From NCBI GenBank assembly GCA_023415275.1, contig JAEZLJ010000167.1:1-55315 (forward strand): DNA of 55,315 nt. The letters are read 5' to 3'. A program made the translations under genes and the position numbers. Positions 18,301 to 27,363 of this stretch are shown here, piece after piece. The DNA is from Bacteroidota bacterium (lineage in GTDB: Bacteria; Bacteroidota; Bacteroidia; Chitinophagales; Chitinophagaceae). Numbering within the stretch: position 1 is the stretch's first letter; every line of letters begins with the position of its first letter. Under the pieces are notes generated by a model. The model was not told the DNA's origin and searched no databases. It saw only the letters and a list, made by a program, of their open reading frames with translations.

Positions 18301-18769
18301 GTTCAATACAACTGTATCATGGAAAGGATTTTCTTTATTTGCCCGTTTAGATTTTGCCCTGGGTCATATTCAGCAGGATTTCCAGCACTTGTGGTCTTTG
18401 GCCAGTGCGCAGGGAGAGTTTAACGTTACAGATGTTGTAAAGCAAACCTGGACCCCTGACAATCCAAATGCAAAATATCCCAGGTATGTATGGGCAGACC
18501 AGTTGAATACAAAAAACTTTGACAGACCTAGCAGCATGTTCTACGTCAATTCAAGTTACCTGGCATTTAGAGAGGTGTCTTTAAGCTATTCTTTGCCTTC
18601 AGCGCTGCTTAAAAGAGCAAAAATTAATGGCCTGAGGTTTACAGTAACAGGTCAGAACCTGGGATACCTTACCAATGAATTATTGAATTTACCAGAACGT
18701 ACAGGTTCTCAAAACAGTGCTTATACCATTCCTACACAACTGGTAGTGGGCGCAAACCTTACTTTTTAA
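15395..18769 (+). CDS. SusC/RagA-type TonB-linked outer-membrane transporter (sialoglycan locus)
   Basis: This is a 1124-residue outer-membrane importer. A signal peptide (to about residue 23, VVQPAWSQA) comes first. A carboxypeptidase-regulatory-like domain (about 26-105) follows, then a TonB-box-like DEVVVIGYGTAKR. The plug (about 120-235) shows the SusC signatures SPLILMDGQVRG and DIASIEVLKDASATAIYGAR, and the 22-stranded barrel follows. The next gene encodes its SusD lid lipoprotein. The first in-frame codon is a TTG at 15386, but the ATG at 15395 gives a normal signal peptide. Substrate is inferred from the neighbours to be sialylated or mucin-like oligosaccharide. Confidence 0.94.
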   Translation: MKSALLKLLLFVTVVLVVQPAWSQASKISGKIFSEDGKTPISGVSVIVKGKSTGTQTDSKGEFSIEAGQGDVLVFSYSGYTSQEVVVGTSSTIDISLKEGNSKLDEVVVIGYGTAKRSKVTSSVAKLDPKVLETGLRSNPAQALAGTISGLRVSTGTGRPGSLPSIVLRGGTNFDGSGSPLILMDGQVRGSLSDINPEDIASIEVLKDASATAIYGARASNGVILVTSKRGKSGSSSISVKANRGVSYLNVPYNFLSAEDYIKWTRLGVVEAIKNGTRTPGDLAAVGPRGTGNLYKDAAGNILDGNYDNRAIWSTMRLDDTNKELLNQPGWKTMKDAIPTDASGKYDPNGTYADLIYKDFNYGDYGLHNKATVQDYNVGMSGGNEKGGYFANIGYYNEDGLSLATFYKRLTFTLNGDYKIKDWLKSESSLQFNKANWRDQSLQNGEGNYWGRMLSAPPTMRGTNAKGELILGRDASDGNPVLNIDKYKRFNQTDKFTMGQSFRVDVMKGLYVKLGGIWMYDEGVGESFNKDFRTGLLSLTNPNTGWNRTRFTESYFDRTIRQTYNGIVNYSTTFLDKNNVDAMAGFEYYSAYAKGVYASGSQAPTDDFQDLQYTLDNATTQTRSTDSYHNQDRIMSGFGRLLYDWDGKYLASFTVRRDGVSRLVGDNQYGTFPAASVGWMVHKEDFMTSTRNWLSYLKLRASWGKNGNIGIGTSNAVGLYEVQGAYGSQTAYNGAIGFLQTSIANPSLKWEKTNTTEVGADMGFFNNRLNFSVAYYNRITDDKLAFVNLPTSSGISSIRTNNGSMRNRGVELETNYKIIQKKDFIWQVNANASWNKNTVLKLPYNGNERNRQGGQQVYDPATGKLIWVGGLQEGQEWGEIFGFVPDGIIRNSKDLAAYNKIDLAAGQVWQNNAAGKRVASQQLITEKGLSGFIATQLGDVMWKDIDKNDTIDYRDMTSLGRALPRWTGGFNTTVSWKGFSLFARLDFALGHIQQDFQHLWSLASAQGEFNVTDVVKQTWTPDNPNAKYPRYVWADQLNTKNFDRPSSMFYVNSSYLAFREVSLSYSLPSALLKRAKINGLRFTVTGQNLGYLTNELLNLPERTGSQNSAYTIPTQLVVGANLTF

Positions 18770-18793
18770 TCACCTTACTAAATGCATAATATC

Positions 18794-20362
18794 ATGAAGA
18801 AGTTGAAAAATATATTAATGATGGCAGTAGTGGCTCTTCTTGTTGCCTCCTGCCACAAATCCCTGGACATAGCTCCGGAAGATTACTATGGGGATGGAAA
18901 TTTTTGGAAAAGTGAAGCACAGGTCACCAATTTTATGGTAGGCCTGCACAAGCAGTTCCGCGACAACCAGTTTATGTTTGTGCGCCTGGGTGAAATGCGG
19001 GGTGGCAGCTTCAGTAATGTGGACAGGCAAAGCACTTCATTGAACGAATTGCCTATTATTGAACAACGTATTGAAGAAAATTCGTCTGGTGTTGGAAGCT
19101 GGGCCGGTCTTTATGGTCCTATTCTTCAGCTTAACCTTTTTATACAAAAAGTGGAAGGCTCTGATTTTCTAGCTGAGGCCAAAAAGAATTATTTACTGGG
19201 CCAGGCTTATGCCATGCGGGGCTATTACTATTTTCATTTGCTGCGCACCTACGGAGGTGTTCCATTAAGGCTGGAAGCAGAAGTGTTAAATGGTACAACC
19301 GATGCTGTAGCACTTAGGAAAGCACGCGCCACCGAAGCTGAAGTACTGGCTTCTGTAAAATCTGATGTCAATAAAGCTATTAGTTTATTTGGAACTGCCA
19401 CCGCTACTGCAGATAAGAGTCAATGGAATCCTTCAGCAGCATTGATGTTGAAAGGCGAGGTGTATTTGTGGTCAGCAAAAGTGTATAACACTACGGCAGA
19501 CCTGGCAGAAGCAAAATCCGCCCTGAATGCCATTACCGGCACTTCTTTGCAAAGCAATTTTGCAGATGTATTTAGTTATGGAAAGAAAAACAATAATGAG
19601 ATCATTTTGGCTATTCGTTACAGGGTAGGCGAGGCAGAAATGAGCAATTATGCTACTTTCCTTTATTCCACTTTCAACTTTGATAACCTTCATTATAAGG
19701 ATTCTTCAGGCAGTGGATCTACCCTGGTAGACCCATTAGCCATTGCAGCTACCAACTCCATGCAGATCATTCAGCGTTATGCATACACTTTTGACCTGTT
19801 CCAGTCATACGACGTGGCTGATAAAAGAAGGAATGCCACATTCTATGATTATTATAAGGTAGATAAGAGTGTGACACCTGTAAAGGTGACCGTTAGAAAT
19901 ACAGCATTGGTTAAGTTTCTCGGAACCATTGATGCCAATAAGAGATATTTCTCTGATGATTGGGTGGTTTATCGCGAAGCCGACAGGTTGTTGATGCTGG
20001 CTGAGATCGTGAACGCTGAAGGAGGTGATCCAACTATGTATATTCAGCAGATACGCGACCGTGCATTTGGTGGCCCGGGCAAGGATCCTACACCATTTGT
20101 GAATGGCTCAAAAGATGCCAATGAACTGGCCATATTTGCAGAAAGAAGCAAGGAGTTTGTATATGAAGGAAAGCGCTGGTATGATCTGCGCAGGATGAAA
20201 TTCGGTAATGAACCATTGGTTTTTATAAGTCCTAACCATCCTTATGGAGTTTTAGACAAGGCAAGCCAGGCTTATAAAATTCTTTGGCCCATTGAACCAG
20301 CCATATGGACAAATGATCCATTGGTAAACCAGACACCTGGTTATCCAACAGCCAAACCTTAA
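18794..20362 (+). CDS. SusD/RagB-type glycan-binding lipoprotein (sialoglycan locus)
   Basis: This is a 522-residue surface lipoprotein that caps the SusC barrel and captures glycan. The lipobox is seen in MMAVVALLVASCHKS. The family landmarks are GQAYAMRGYYYFHLLRTYGG (broken by no gap) in the TPR-like helices, AKVYNTTADLAEAK, and the C-terminal ERSKEFVYEGKRWYDLRR. I chose the ATG at 18794, because the upstream in-frame ATG at 18782 only adds MHNI before the signal. It follows SusC by 24 bases, and a hairpin lies between it and the catabolic genes downstream. Confidence 0.93.
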   Translation: MKKLKNILMMAVVALLVASCHKSLDIAPEDYYGDGNFWKSEAQVTNFMVGLHKQFRDNQFMFVRLGEMRGGSFSNVDRQSTSLNELPIIEQRIEENSSGVGSWAGLYGPILQLNLFIQKVEGSDFLAEAKKNYLLGQAYAMRGYYYFHLLRTYGGVPLRLEAEVLNGTTDAVALRKARATEAEVLASVKSDVNKAISLFGTATATADKSQWNPSAALMLKGEVYLWSAKVYNTTADLAEAKSALNAITGTSLQSNFADVFSYGKKNNNEIILAIRYRVGEAEMSNYATFLYSTFNFDNLHYKDSSGSGSTLVDPLAIAATNSMQIIQRYAYTFDLFQSYDVADKRRNATFYDYYKVDKSVTPVKVTVRNTALVKFLGTIDANKRYFSDDWVVYREADRLLMLAEIVNAEGGDPTMYIQQIRDRAFGGPGKDPTPFVNGSKDANELAIFAERSKEFVYEGKRWYDLRRMKFGNEPLVFISPNHPYGVLDKASQAYKILWPIEPAIWTNDPLVNQTPGYPTAKP

Positions 20363-20419
20363 TTAATAAAACTATTATTACAGATACATCTTTCTATTAG
20401 CAGTGTTAGCAAATCGTAC

Positions 20420-20449
20420 ACCGGGGGTATTCTTATCCCTGGTCTTTTT
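20420..20449 (+). terminator. Possible partial terminator between SusD and lyase genes
   Basis: A 10-base stem with two G-U pairs (ACCGGGGGTA against TATCCCTGGT) closes a 4-base loop (TTCT) and is followed by a C and five Ts. It lies in the 119-base gap between SusD and the sialic acid lyase. A leaky terminator here would make SusCD mRNA more abundant than the enzymes downstream. Confidence 0.5.
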
Positions 20450-20481
20450 CCTCTTATTCTTAATTACCTTATTTTCAAACT

Positions 20482-21432
20482 ATGAGTAACATCATCAAAG
20501 AACATTTGCACGGTTTGATTGCCGCTCCCTTTACACCTTTTCATGCTGATGGCAGTCTGAATTTATCCCTTATACCCGAATATTATGAAATGCTTATTGC
20601 CAATGGTGTTACAGGGGCTTTCATATGTGGCTCCACGGGCGAGGGTGTTTCCATGTCCGTCAGAGAAAAAATGGCGGTAGCTGAAGCATGGGCCTCGTGT
20701 TCAAAATCCAATCCTGATTTTAAAGTAATGACGTTGCTGGGAGGTACCAATATAAATGATTGCAAAGAGCTGGCAGTACATGCAAAGGAAGTTGGCTTAT
20801 ATGCTGTCTCTTTTACAGCGCCTTTTTATTTTAAACCTGCAAGTGTTGATGTGTTGGCCAGGATCTGTGAAGAAATAGCAGCCGAGGTGCCAGGCATGCC
20901 TTTTTACTATTATCATATTCCTGTTCTGACAGGGGTAGGTTTTGCGATGTATGACCTGTTGCAGGCTATAGATGGAAGAGTGCCCAATTTTGCCGGCATC
21001 AAATACACTCATGAAGACTTTATGGATTTTCTTTCCTGCCTTCATTTTCAAAATGGTAAATATGATATGTTGTGGGGCAGGGATGAAAATATGTTGTCGG
21101 CATTGGTATTAGGTACCAGGGGTGCAGTTGGGAGCACTTTCAATTATGCTGCACCGCTCTATTATGAATTGATAGAAGCATTTAATAGCGGTGAATTAAA
21201 AAAGGCGCAACAACTTCAACAAAAATCAATAGATATGATACGCTTGCTGGGCAAATACGGAGGTATTGCCACAGGAAAGGCTTATATGAAACTAATAGGA
21301 TTGAATTGTGGGGAATTTCGCCTGCCTGTAAAAAATATGAGCGCAGAGCAATTTCAACAGTTCAATAAGGATGTGGAACAATTAAACTTCAAAAGTTTCT
21401 CTTCCCATTTGCCTTCGGGACTCACCGTATAA
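20482..21432 (+). CDS. nanA: N-acetylneuraminate lyase (DHDPS family)
   Basis: This 316-residue cytoplasmic aldolase of the DapA/NanA superfamily probably splits sialic acid to N-acetylmannosamine and pyruvate. The carboxylate-binding motif GSTGEG is present near residue 51. The catalytic tyrosine is Y144 (YYHIPVLTGVGF, where E. coli NanA has YNIP). The Schiff-base lysine is K174 (GIKYTHED). The sialic acid lyase identity over dihydrodipicolinate synthase rests on the YxIPxLxGV pattern and on the neighbours: mutarotase, transporter, sialate esterase, sialidase and 2-epimerase follow in one operon. Confidence 0.92.
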   Translation: MSNIIKEHLHGLIAAPFTPFHADGSLNLSLIPEYYEMLIANGVTGAFICGSTGEGVSMSVREKMAVAEAWASCSKSNPDFKVMTLLGGTNINDCKELAVHAKEVGLYAVSFTAPFYFKPASVDVLARICEEIAAEVPGMPFYYYHIPVLTGVGFAMYDLLQAIDGRVPNFAGIKYTHEDFMDFLSCLHFQNGKYDMLWGRDENMLSALVLGTRGAVGSTFNYAAPLYYELIEAFNSGELKKAQQLQQKSIDMIRLLGKYGGIATGKAYMKLIGLNCGEFRLPVKNMSAEQFQQFNKDVEQLNFKSFSSHLPSGLTV

Positions 21433-21435
21433 ATA

Positions 21436-22593
21436 ATGAATCGTTTTATTCTTTTACTTCTGATTGAACTCATGCTATTTTCTTTTACTACTATAGCACA
21501 AAAAGGACCTCCTATTGCCTTGCAATGGAAGATAGCTGGTGAACTTCCACGCGCAGAAGGAAAGGCAGCTATGGGTATAGCGGGCCCGGTGGTAGGTGTT
21601 CATAACAATGTGCTCATTTTGGGTGGGGGCGCTAATTTTCCCGATGGCATGCCATGGGATGGGGGGAAAAAGAAGTACTACGATGAGCTGTACGTATTTA
21701 AAAAACATGGAGACAGTTTAATTGCCATCGATAAAAAATTCCACTTGCCCATTGGCCTTGCTTATGTGGCCAATTGCTCAATATTACAAGGCATCATCTG
21801 TGCTGGTGGTGAAAATGCAGAAGGGCTTAGTAATAAGGTATGGCAAATTCAATGGGATGACAAGGCAAATGATCTGGTTGTAAAGCACCTTCCTGATCTG
21901 CCTTTTGCAGTAACCAATGCCTCTCTCACATCAATTGATAACCATATTTATTTTGTAGGGGGTGAAATATCGAAGGGCGTTTCGAATAAGTTTTTACGGC
22001 TTGACCTGGATAGATTGAATGAAGGTTGGAAAGAATTGCCTTCTTTACCCAAAAATATTTCTCATGCTATAATGGTGGTTCAGTCAGATGGAAATAATAA
22101 TGGTATTTATGTAATGGGTGGCAGGAAGAAAAATGAAAGTGCAGTAAGTGAACTATACCCATCTGTTTTTCAATTTGATCTTCTATCCAATCAATGGAGG
22201 GAAAGGAAACCACTTCCTTATGCACTATCAGCAGGTACCGGTTTGGCTATAGGTGAACATTCCATCCTGTTATTTGGTGGTGATCGCGGAGCTACCTTTC
22301 ATAAAACAGAAGAGTTAATAGCGGCTATCAATGCTGAAAAGGATGAATCTAAAAAAGAACAGCTGATTCAACGAAAAAAGGAACTTCAGATTTCCCATCC
22401 TGGTTTTAGCAAAGAGGTCCTTTTGTATAATACTTTAAAGAATAAATGGACAGCAGTTGGTTGTATTCCTTATCCTGTTCCTGCTACTACAACTGCCGTT
22501 TTATGGGATGGAAATATAATTATACCCAGTGGTGAAATAAAGGCAGGCATCAGAACACCGCAGCTATTAAGTGCCACTATAAAAGGGCTATAA
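21436..22593 (+). CDS. Cyclically permuted kelch mutarotase, probable sialic acid mutarotase
   Basis: This is a 385-residue secreted beta-propeller with a signal peptide ending near residue 22 (FTTIAQKG). Kelch-like repeats are visible as GGGANFPDG, GGENAEGLS, GGEISKGVS, GGRKKNESAVS and GGDRGATFH. The N-acetylneuraminate mutarotase family (E. coli NanM) converts alpha-Neu5Ac, the product of sialidase, to the beta form used by the transporter and lyase. Bacteroidota carry a permuted version, and this matches it in length. It starts three bases after the lyase stop. Ligand specificity is inferred from context. Confidence 0.85.
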   Translation: MNRFILLLLIELMLFSFTTIAQKGPPIALQWKIAGELPRAEGKAAMGIAGPVVGVHNNVLILGGGANFPDGMPWDGGKKKYYDELYVFKKHGDSLIAIDKKFHLPIGLAYVANCSILQGIICAGGENAEGLSNKVWQIQWDDKANDLVVKHLPDLPFAVTNASLTSIDNHIYFVGGEISKGVSNKFLRLDLDRLNEGWKELPSLPKNISHAIMVVQSDGNNNGIYVMGGRKKNESAVSELYPSVFQFDLLSNQWRERKPLPYALSAGTGLAIGEHSILLFGGDRGATFHKTEELIAAINAEKDESKKEQLIQRKKELQISHPGFSKEVLLYNTLKNKWTAVGCIPYPVPATTTAVLWDGNIIIPSGEIKAGIRTPQLLSATIKGL

Positions 22594-22624
22594 ATTCATT
22601 AATGATACTTTTATTGGTGAAGTA

Positions 22625-23905
22625 ATGAATCAATACAAAAAATATTATCCGTGGATCGTCGTTGCCCTTCTTTGGGTGGTGGCCTTACTGAATTATATGG
22701 ACAGGCAGATGCTGAGTACCATGAGGCCTTCCATGCAGATCGATATTGCGGAACTGCAATCAGCCACCAACTTTGGTTATTTGATGGCCATTTTTTTATG
22801 GATCTATGGGTTTATGAGCCCTGTCTCGGGCATTATTGCTGATAAGTTCAACAGGAAATGGTTGATCGTCTTTAGTCTGTTTGTGTGGTCTGCTGTTACT
22901 TATGCCATGGGCTATGCCAATACATTTAACCAGCTGTATTGGCTCAGGGCTATCATGGGAGTAAGTGAGGCATTGTATATTCCTGCGGGATTGTCATTGA
23001 TTGCTGATTATCATGCTGCCAAATCCAGGTCTTTGGCTGTAGGCATCCATATGACAGGATTATATGTAGGGCAGGCCCTTGGTGGTTTTGGAGCTACCAT
23101 TGCTGATAAATTTTCCTGGCATTCCACCTTTCATTCCTTCGGATTGATAGGCATAGCTTATTCGCTGGTTTTGATTTTCTTTCTTAAAGAAAAGAAAGAA
23201 CCGGAAACTTCTAAGGAAGTAACTGACATGGTAATGCAGGGTAAAGCCTCATGGTTCAAAGGACTTGGCTTATTATTTACTAATATTTCATTTTGGATCA
23301 TCTTACTATATTTTGCAATTCCCAGTTTGCCCGGTTGGGGTATTAAAAATTGGCTACCTACTTTATTTGCCAATAAATTGCATATAGACATGTCTCAGGC
23401 GGGGCCCCTGTCCACCTGCACCATCGCGGCTTCTTCTTTCCTTGGCGTCATTTTCGGAGGAATCATTTCAGATAAATGGGTTCAAAAAAACATCAGGGGA
23501 CGGATATATACCAGTGCTATTGGCTTAGGACTTACCATACCTTCTTTGTTACTTATTGGTTTTGGTGATACCTTATTTCATATCATCACCGCTGCATTTT
23601 GCTTTGGATTTGGCTATGGAATGTTCGATGCCAACAATATGCCTATCCTCTGCCAGTTTGTTTCAGCAAAAAACCGCGCAACGGCATATGGGTTAATGAA
23701 TATGGTGGGCGTTTTTGCCGGGGCCTTTATTACTGATTTTTTAGGTAAGTCAACAGATGAAGGAAACCTGGGCAAGAGCTTTGCCATGTTGTCTGTCATC
23801 GTGTTGGTGGCCTTAGTGATACAACTTTATTTTTTAAGACCAAAGAATAATGATTTCAAGGAAGTTCAATCGCTAAATAAATATGAGACTATTGAAGAGA
23901 TCTGA
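22625..23905 (+). CDS. MFS transporter, probable sialic acid permease
   Basis: This is a 426-residue major facilitator with about 12 transmembrane segments. The loop 2-3 motif is GIIADKFNRKWLI and the segment-1 start is ALLWVVALLNYMDRQMLS, as in the anion:cation symporter branch to which the Bacteroides fragilis sialate transporter NanT also belongs. It lies between the mutarotase and the sialate esterase. Import of free Neu5Ac across the inner membrane is inferred from this context. Related hexuronate transporters have the same architecture, so substrate is not proven by sequence. Confidence 0.85.
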   Translation: MNQYKKYYPWIVVALLWVVALLNYMDRQMLSTMRPSMQIDIAELQSATNFGYLMAIFLWIYGFMSPVSGIIADKFNRKWLIVFSLFVWSAVTYAMGYANTFNQLYWLRAIMGVSEALYIPAGLSLIADYHAAKSRSLAVGIHMTGLYVGQALGGFGATIADKFSWHSTFHSFGLIGIAYSLVLIFFLKEKKEPETSKEVTDMVMQGKASWFKGLGLLFTNISFWIILLYFAIPSLPGWGIKNWLPTLFANKLHIDMSQAGPLSTCTIAASSFLGVIFGGIISDKWVQKNIRGRIYTSAIGLGLTIPSLLLIGFGDTLFHIITAAFCFGFGYGMFDANNMPILCQFVSAKNRATAYGLMNMVGVFAGAFITDFLGKSTDEGNLGKSFAMLSVIVLVALVIQLYFLRPKNNDFKEVQSLNKYETIEEI

Positions 23906-23914
23906 TCTTCTGGT

Positions 23915-26158
23915 TTGAGATTTACAACAGAATGGAAAACGGTGTTTAATAATATTTCATATCAATTGAGAAGCCTTGTAGCTTTAGTGTGGCATATTAA
24001 GTGTAAAGAGTTGCGTTTACTTTCACTTCCAAATGCGCCGCAATGGTCAAAGGAGAAAAGGCTGTCCACTGTAAATCCTGTCCTTATTTTAAGATATGTT
24101 TCTGTCTTCGTTTTATGCTTATGTCAGTTTTTCTCTTTCTCGCAAACGGTAAAGGTGACCTGTATAGGTAATTCAGTAACGTTTGGACTTACCCATAAGG
24201 ACCCTTCAAAAACATCTTATCCCTCACAACTTCAAAACCAATTGGGGGCCAGGTATGAGGTAAAGAATTTTGGAGTGAGCGGAGCCACACTTTTAAAAAA
24301 TGGTCACCACCCTTATTATAAAACTGCCGCATTCACTGATTTGCTTTCCTACAAGCCAGACGTGGCCATCATCCATTTGGGATTGAACGATACTGACCCC
24401 AGGAACTGGCCAAATTATGGTGATGAGTTTATGGCTGATTATGCCTGGCTGATTGATACCATACGGAGGGTTAACCCACATGTAAATATTTTTGTTTGCC
24501 AACTTACTCCCATCTTCAACGGACATCCCCGCTTCTTGTCGGGGACGAGGGATTGGTATTGGCAGATACAGCAATTGATACCCCAAATAGCCAAAGCCAA
24601 TAAAGCCGGGATGATCGACCTGCATACACCTTTATACTTTCACCCGGAATTACTGCCTGATAATTTGCATCCTAACGAAGAAGGCGCTTCTATAATAGCC
24701 AATGTAGTGTACCACAAGCTTACAGGTGATTTTGGAGGATTGCAATTGCCTTCTGTATTTGCATCACATATGGTTTTGCAGCGCGATCAGCCAATTAAAT
24801 TTTATGGAACTGCCAACGCAAAGGAAAAAATTACGGTGGCTTTTAATGGGGAAAGCCAATCAATACTTACCAATGAGGATGGAAAATGGGAATCTGTGTT
24901 TCCTGCTTTACCTAATGGTGGTCCATTGCGAGTAACTATCTCATCACTCAATAAGGTCATAATCCTTGATGATGTATTAATAGGAGACGTTTGGTTGTGT
25001 TCGGGTCAAAGTAATATGGCTTTTCCATTGCGGTCTTCTTTTAAGGGAAAAGAGGAATTGGTAGTAGCTCAAAATGTGAAGGGTCTTCGGTTGTTAGATA
25101 TGAAAGTCATTGCTGAAACGAATAATACGGCCTGGGATTCTGCCATATTGGATAAAGTGAACAAGTTGCAGTATTTCAAGGGCACCTGGCATGCTTCTGA
25201 TTCTGCTGCGGCTACAGATTTTTCTGCTGTAGCCTATTACTTCGGCAAGAGGTTACAGGAGCAGCTACACGTTCCGATTGGTTTGATCCTGGTAGCGGTA
25301 GGGGGGTCAGATACAGAATCATGGATTGATAGGTACACCATGGAGCATGACCCGCAATTGGTGCAGGAACTGTATAATTGGCGAAGATCAGATTTTTATC
25401 AGCCATGGGTCAGGGAAAGGGCTGAAACCAATTTAAAAAACAGTGCTGACCAGAAGCAAAGGCATCCCTATGAACCATGCTATAATTATGAAGCAGGCAT
25501 CAGCCAGTTTATACATTTTCCAGTAAAGGGTGTTATTTGGTACCAGGGAGAAAGTAATGCCCATAACATAGAATTGCATGAGATCTTATTTCCTAAAATG
25601 GTAAAAAGCTGGAGAAAGAAATGGGGTTATGATTTTCCATTTTATTATGTACAGTTATCTTCTTTAAACCGTCCTTCATGGACTGCTTTTCGCAATAGCC
25701 AGTTGGGGTTACTTAAAATAATACCAAATGCTGGTATGGCTGTGAGCAATGATGTGGGAGATTCTTTGAATGTGCATCCTATTCGTAAAAAGGAAGTGGG
25801 AGCAAGGCTGGCCAGGCTGGCATTGAACTTAACCTATCATCAGACAAAGGTTGTTCCATATGGCCCATTGCCATTAAAAGCTCAACGGGTAGGGAATCAA
25901 ATTATTATTTCTTTCCAATATAGTGGCCAACAATTGCATACACAGGATAAGCAGCCATTGCGCGGGTTTGTTTTACAAAATGAAAAAGGGATACAAAAAG
26001 AAGTGAAAGCTTTGATTCAAAAAAACCAGGTAATTATCCCGCTTCAACCAAATGACCAGCCCAGGTATGTTCTATATGCCTGGAAGCCCTATACAGATGC
26101 TAATCTTATTAATGAAGATCAATTGCCAGCTTCCACCTTTAAAATAGAAATCCAATGA
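23915..26158 (+). CDS. SGNH hydrolase + sialate O-acetylesterase fusion
   Basis: Two esterases are joined in one secreted protein. The N-terminal SGNH domain (about 80-275 of the longest frame) has its nucleophile at S87 (GNSVTFG), then HLGLND and DNLHPNEEGA. The second part (about 280-745) is a sialate O-acetylesterase domain with S366 in WLCSGQSNMAFPL, then WYQGESNAHN. It would remove 9-O- (or 4-O-) acetyl groups that block the sialidase encoded next, whose start overlaps this stop (ATGA). The start is unclear: the frame contains no ATG before the signal-like stretch at about 60-76, only TTG codons at 23915 and 24011. Confidence 0.85.
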   Translation: MRFTTEWKTVFNNISYQLRSLVALVWHIKCKELRLLSLPNAPQWSKEKRLSTVNPVLILRYVSVFVLCLCQFFSFSQTVKVTCIGNSVTFGLTHKDPSKTSYPSQLQNQLGARYEVKNFGVSGATLLKNGHHPYYKTAAFTDLLSYKPDVAIIHLGLNDTDPRNWPNYGDEFMADYAWLIDTIRRVNPHVNIFVCQLTPIFNGHPRFLSGTRDWYWQIQQLIPQIAKANKAGMIDLHTPLYFHPELLPDNLHPNEEGASIIANVVYHKLTGDFGGLQLPSVFASHMVLQRDQPIKFYGTANAKEKITVAFNGESQSILTNEDGKWESVFPALPNGGPLRVTISSLNKVIILDDVLIGDVWLCSGQSNMAFPLRSSFKGKEELVVAQNVKGLRLLDMKVIAETNNTAWDSAILDKVNKLQYFKGTWHASDSAAATDFSAVAYYFGKRLQEQLHVPIGLILVAVGGSDTESWIDRYTMEHDPQLVQELYNWRRSDFYQPWVRERAETNLKNSADQKQRHPYEPCYNYEAGISQFIHFPVKGVIWYQGESNAHNIELHEILFPKMVKSWRKKWGYDFPFYYVQLSSLNRPSWTAFRNSQLGLLKIIPNAGMAVSNDVGDSLNVHPIRKKEVGARLARLALNLTYHQTKVVPYGPLPLKAQRVGNQIIISFQYSGQQLHTQDKQPLRGFVLQNEKGIQKEVKALIQKNQVIIPLQPNDQPRYVLYAWKPYTDANLINEDQLPASTFKIEIQ

Positions 26159-27318
26159 GAAAAATGATGGTTATATTATTGTCTTTATTCTTTATTCTTC
26201 CAGCTTTTAGCCAGGAAGACATCCCTGTATTCATTTCTGGTACAGAAGGACATAAAAGTTATCGTATTCCTGCTATTATAGGATTGCCTAATGGAGATCT
26301 GCTGGCCTTTTGTGAAGGAAGGGTCAATGGCGCAGGCGATTTTGGCGATATAAATATTGTAATGAAAGCCAGCCATAATAATGGTAAAAGCTGGTCTTCA
26401 TTAGCAACCATAGTGGATGCTGATTCCCTCCAGGCTGGTAACCCGGCACCTGTGGTTGATCTTACAGACCCCGCCTATCCACAGGGGCGAATCTTTTTGT
26501 TTTACAACACCGGCAATAACCATGAAGGTGAAGTAAGAAAGGGGAATGGGTTGCGCGAGGTATGGTATAAAACATCAGTGGATCATGGTAAAACCTGGAG
26601 TGAGGCTGTAAATATTACAACAGAGGTTCACCGGCCCAAAATGCCTTCCCTCAATCCTGCTTATAATTTTCCTGAAGATTGGAGAAGTTATGCCAATACA
26701 CCTGGACATGCCCTACAATTTCAGAATGGACAATACCGGGGCAGGATCTTTGTTGCTGCCAACCATTCTGCGGGTAAACCTCAAGATCACTTTACCGACT
26801 ATGCCGCCCACGGATTTTATACCGATGACCATGGAAAATCTTTTCATTTGGGACAAACAGTTGCCATACCTGGCAGTAATGAATCTATGGCTGCCGAGTT
26901 AAGTAGTGTGCATCTTATGATGAACAGCCGCAATCAAAAAGGTGATGTACGGGCCAGGATCGTATCAGTAAGCCATGATGGAGGCAATACCTGGGATACC
27001 AGTTACTTTGACCCAACATTGATTGACCCGGTTAACCAGGGCAGTATACTAACAGTTGGGAAGAAGGATGGGAAAAATATCATTGCTTTTTGCAATGCAG
27101 CGGATCCCAGACGAAGGGATAACCTTACACTCCGCATAAGCTACGACGATGGGAAAAACTGGTCACGGCAATATGGTATAGACAAAAGCCCCTCAGGTAG
27201 TAAAGGCGACTTCACGGCTTATTCTGACCTGGTTAAAATAGGCAAGAAAAAGATCGGCGTTTTGTATGAGAAAGATAATTATAAACAGATTGTATTTACC
27301 ACAGTGAAATGGAAATAA
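26155..27318 (+). CDS. nanH: GH33 exo-sialidase
   Basis: This is a 387-residue secreted six-bladed propeller. The signal peptide ends near residue 19 (FILPAFSQ). The first triad arginine is R37 in SYRIPAI. Five Asp-box motifs (S-x-D/N-x-G-x-T/S-W) are visible: SHNNGKSW, SVDHGKTW, TDDHGKSF, SHDGGNTW and SYDDGKNW. The C-terminal TAYSDLV and GVLYEKDNY supply the usual Tyr/Glu region. It hydrolyses terminal alpha-linked sialic acid. The four-base overlap with the esterase gene shows co-translation. No lectin or carbohydrate-binding module is attached. Confidence 0.93.
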   Translation: MRKMMVILLSLFFILPAFSQEDIPVFISGTEGHKSYRIPAIIGLPNGDLLAFCEGRVNGAGDFGDINIVMKASHNNGKSWSSLATIVDADSLQAGNPAPVVDLTDPAYPQGRIFLFYNTGNNHEGEVRKGNGLREVWYKTSVDHGKTWSEAVNITTEVHRPKMPSLNPAYNFPEDWRSYANTPGHALQFQNGQYRGRIFVAANHSAGKPQDHFTDYAAHGFYTDDHGKSFHLGQTVAIPGSNESMAAELSSVHLMMNSRNQKGDVRARIVSVSHDGGNTWDTSYFDPTLIDPVNQGSILTVGKKDGKNIIAFCNAADPRRRDNLTLRISYDDGKNWSRQYGIDKSPSGSKGDFTAYSDLVKIGKKKIGVLYEKDNYKQIVFTTVKWK

Positions 27319-27363
27319 CGGATCAACATTCATTGAAGGCTATTGCAAACCAATATTAATTAA

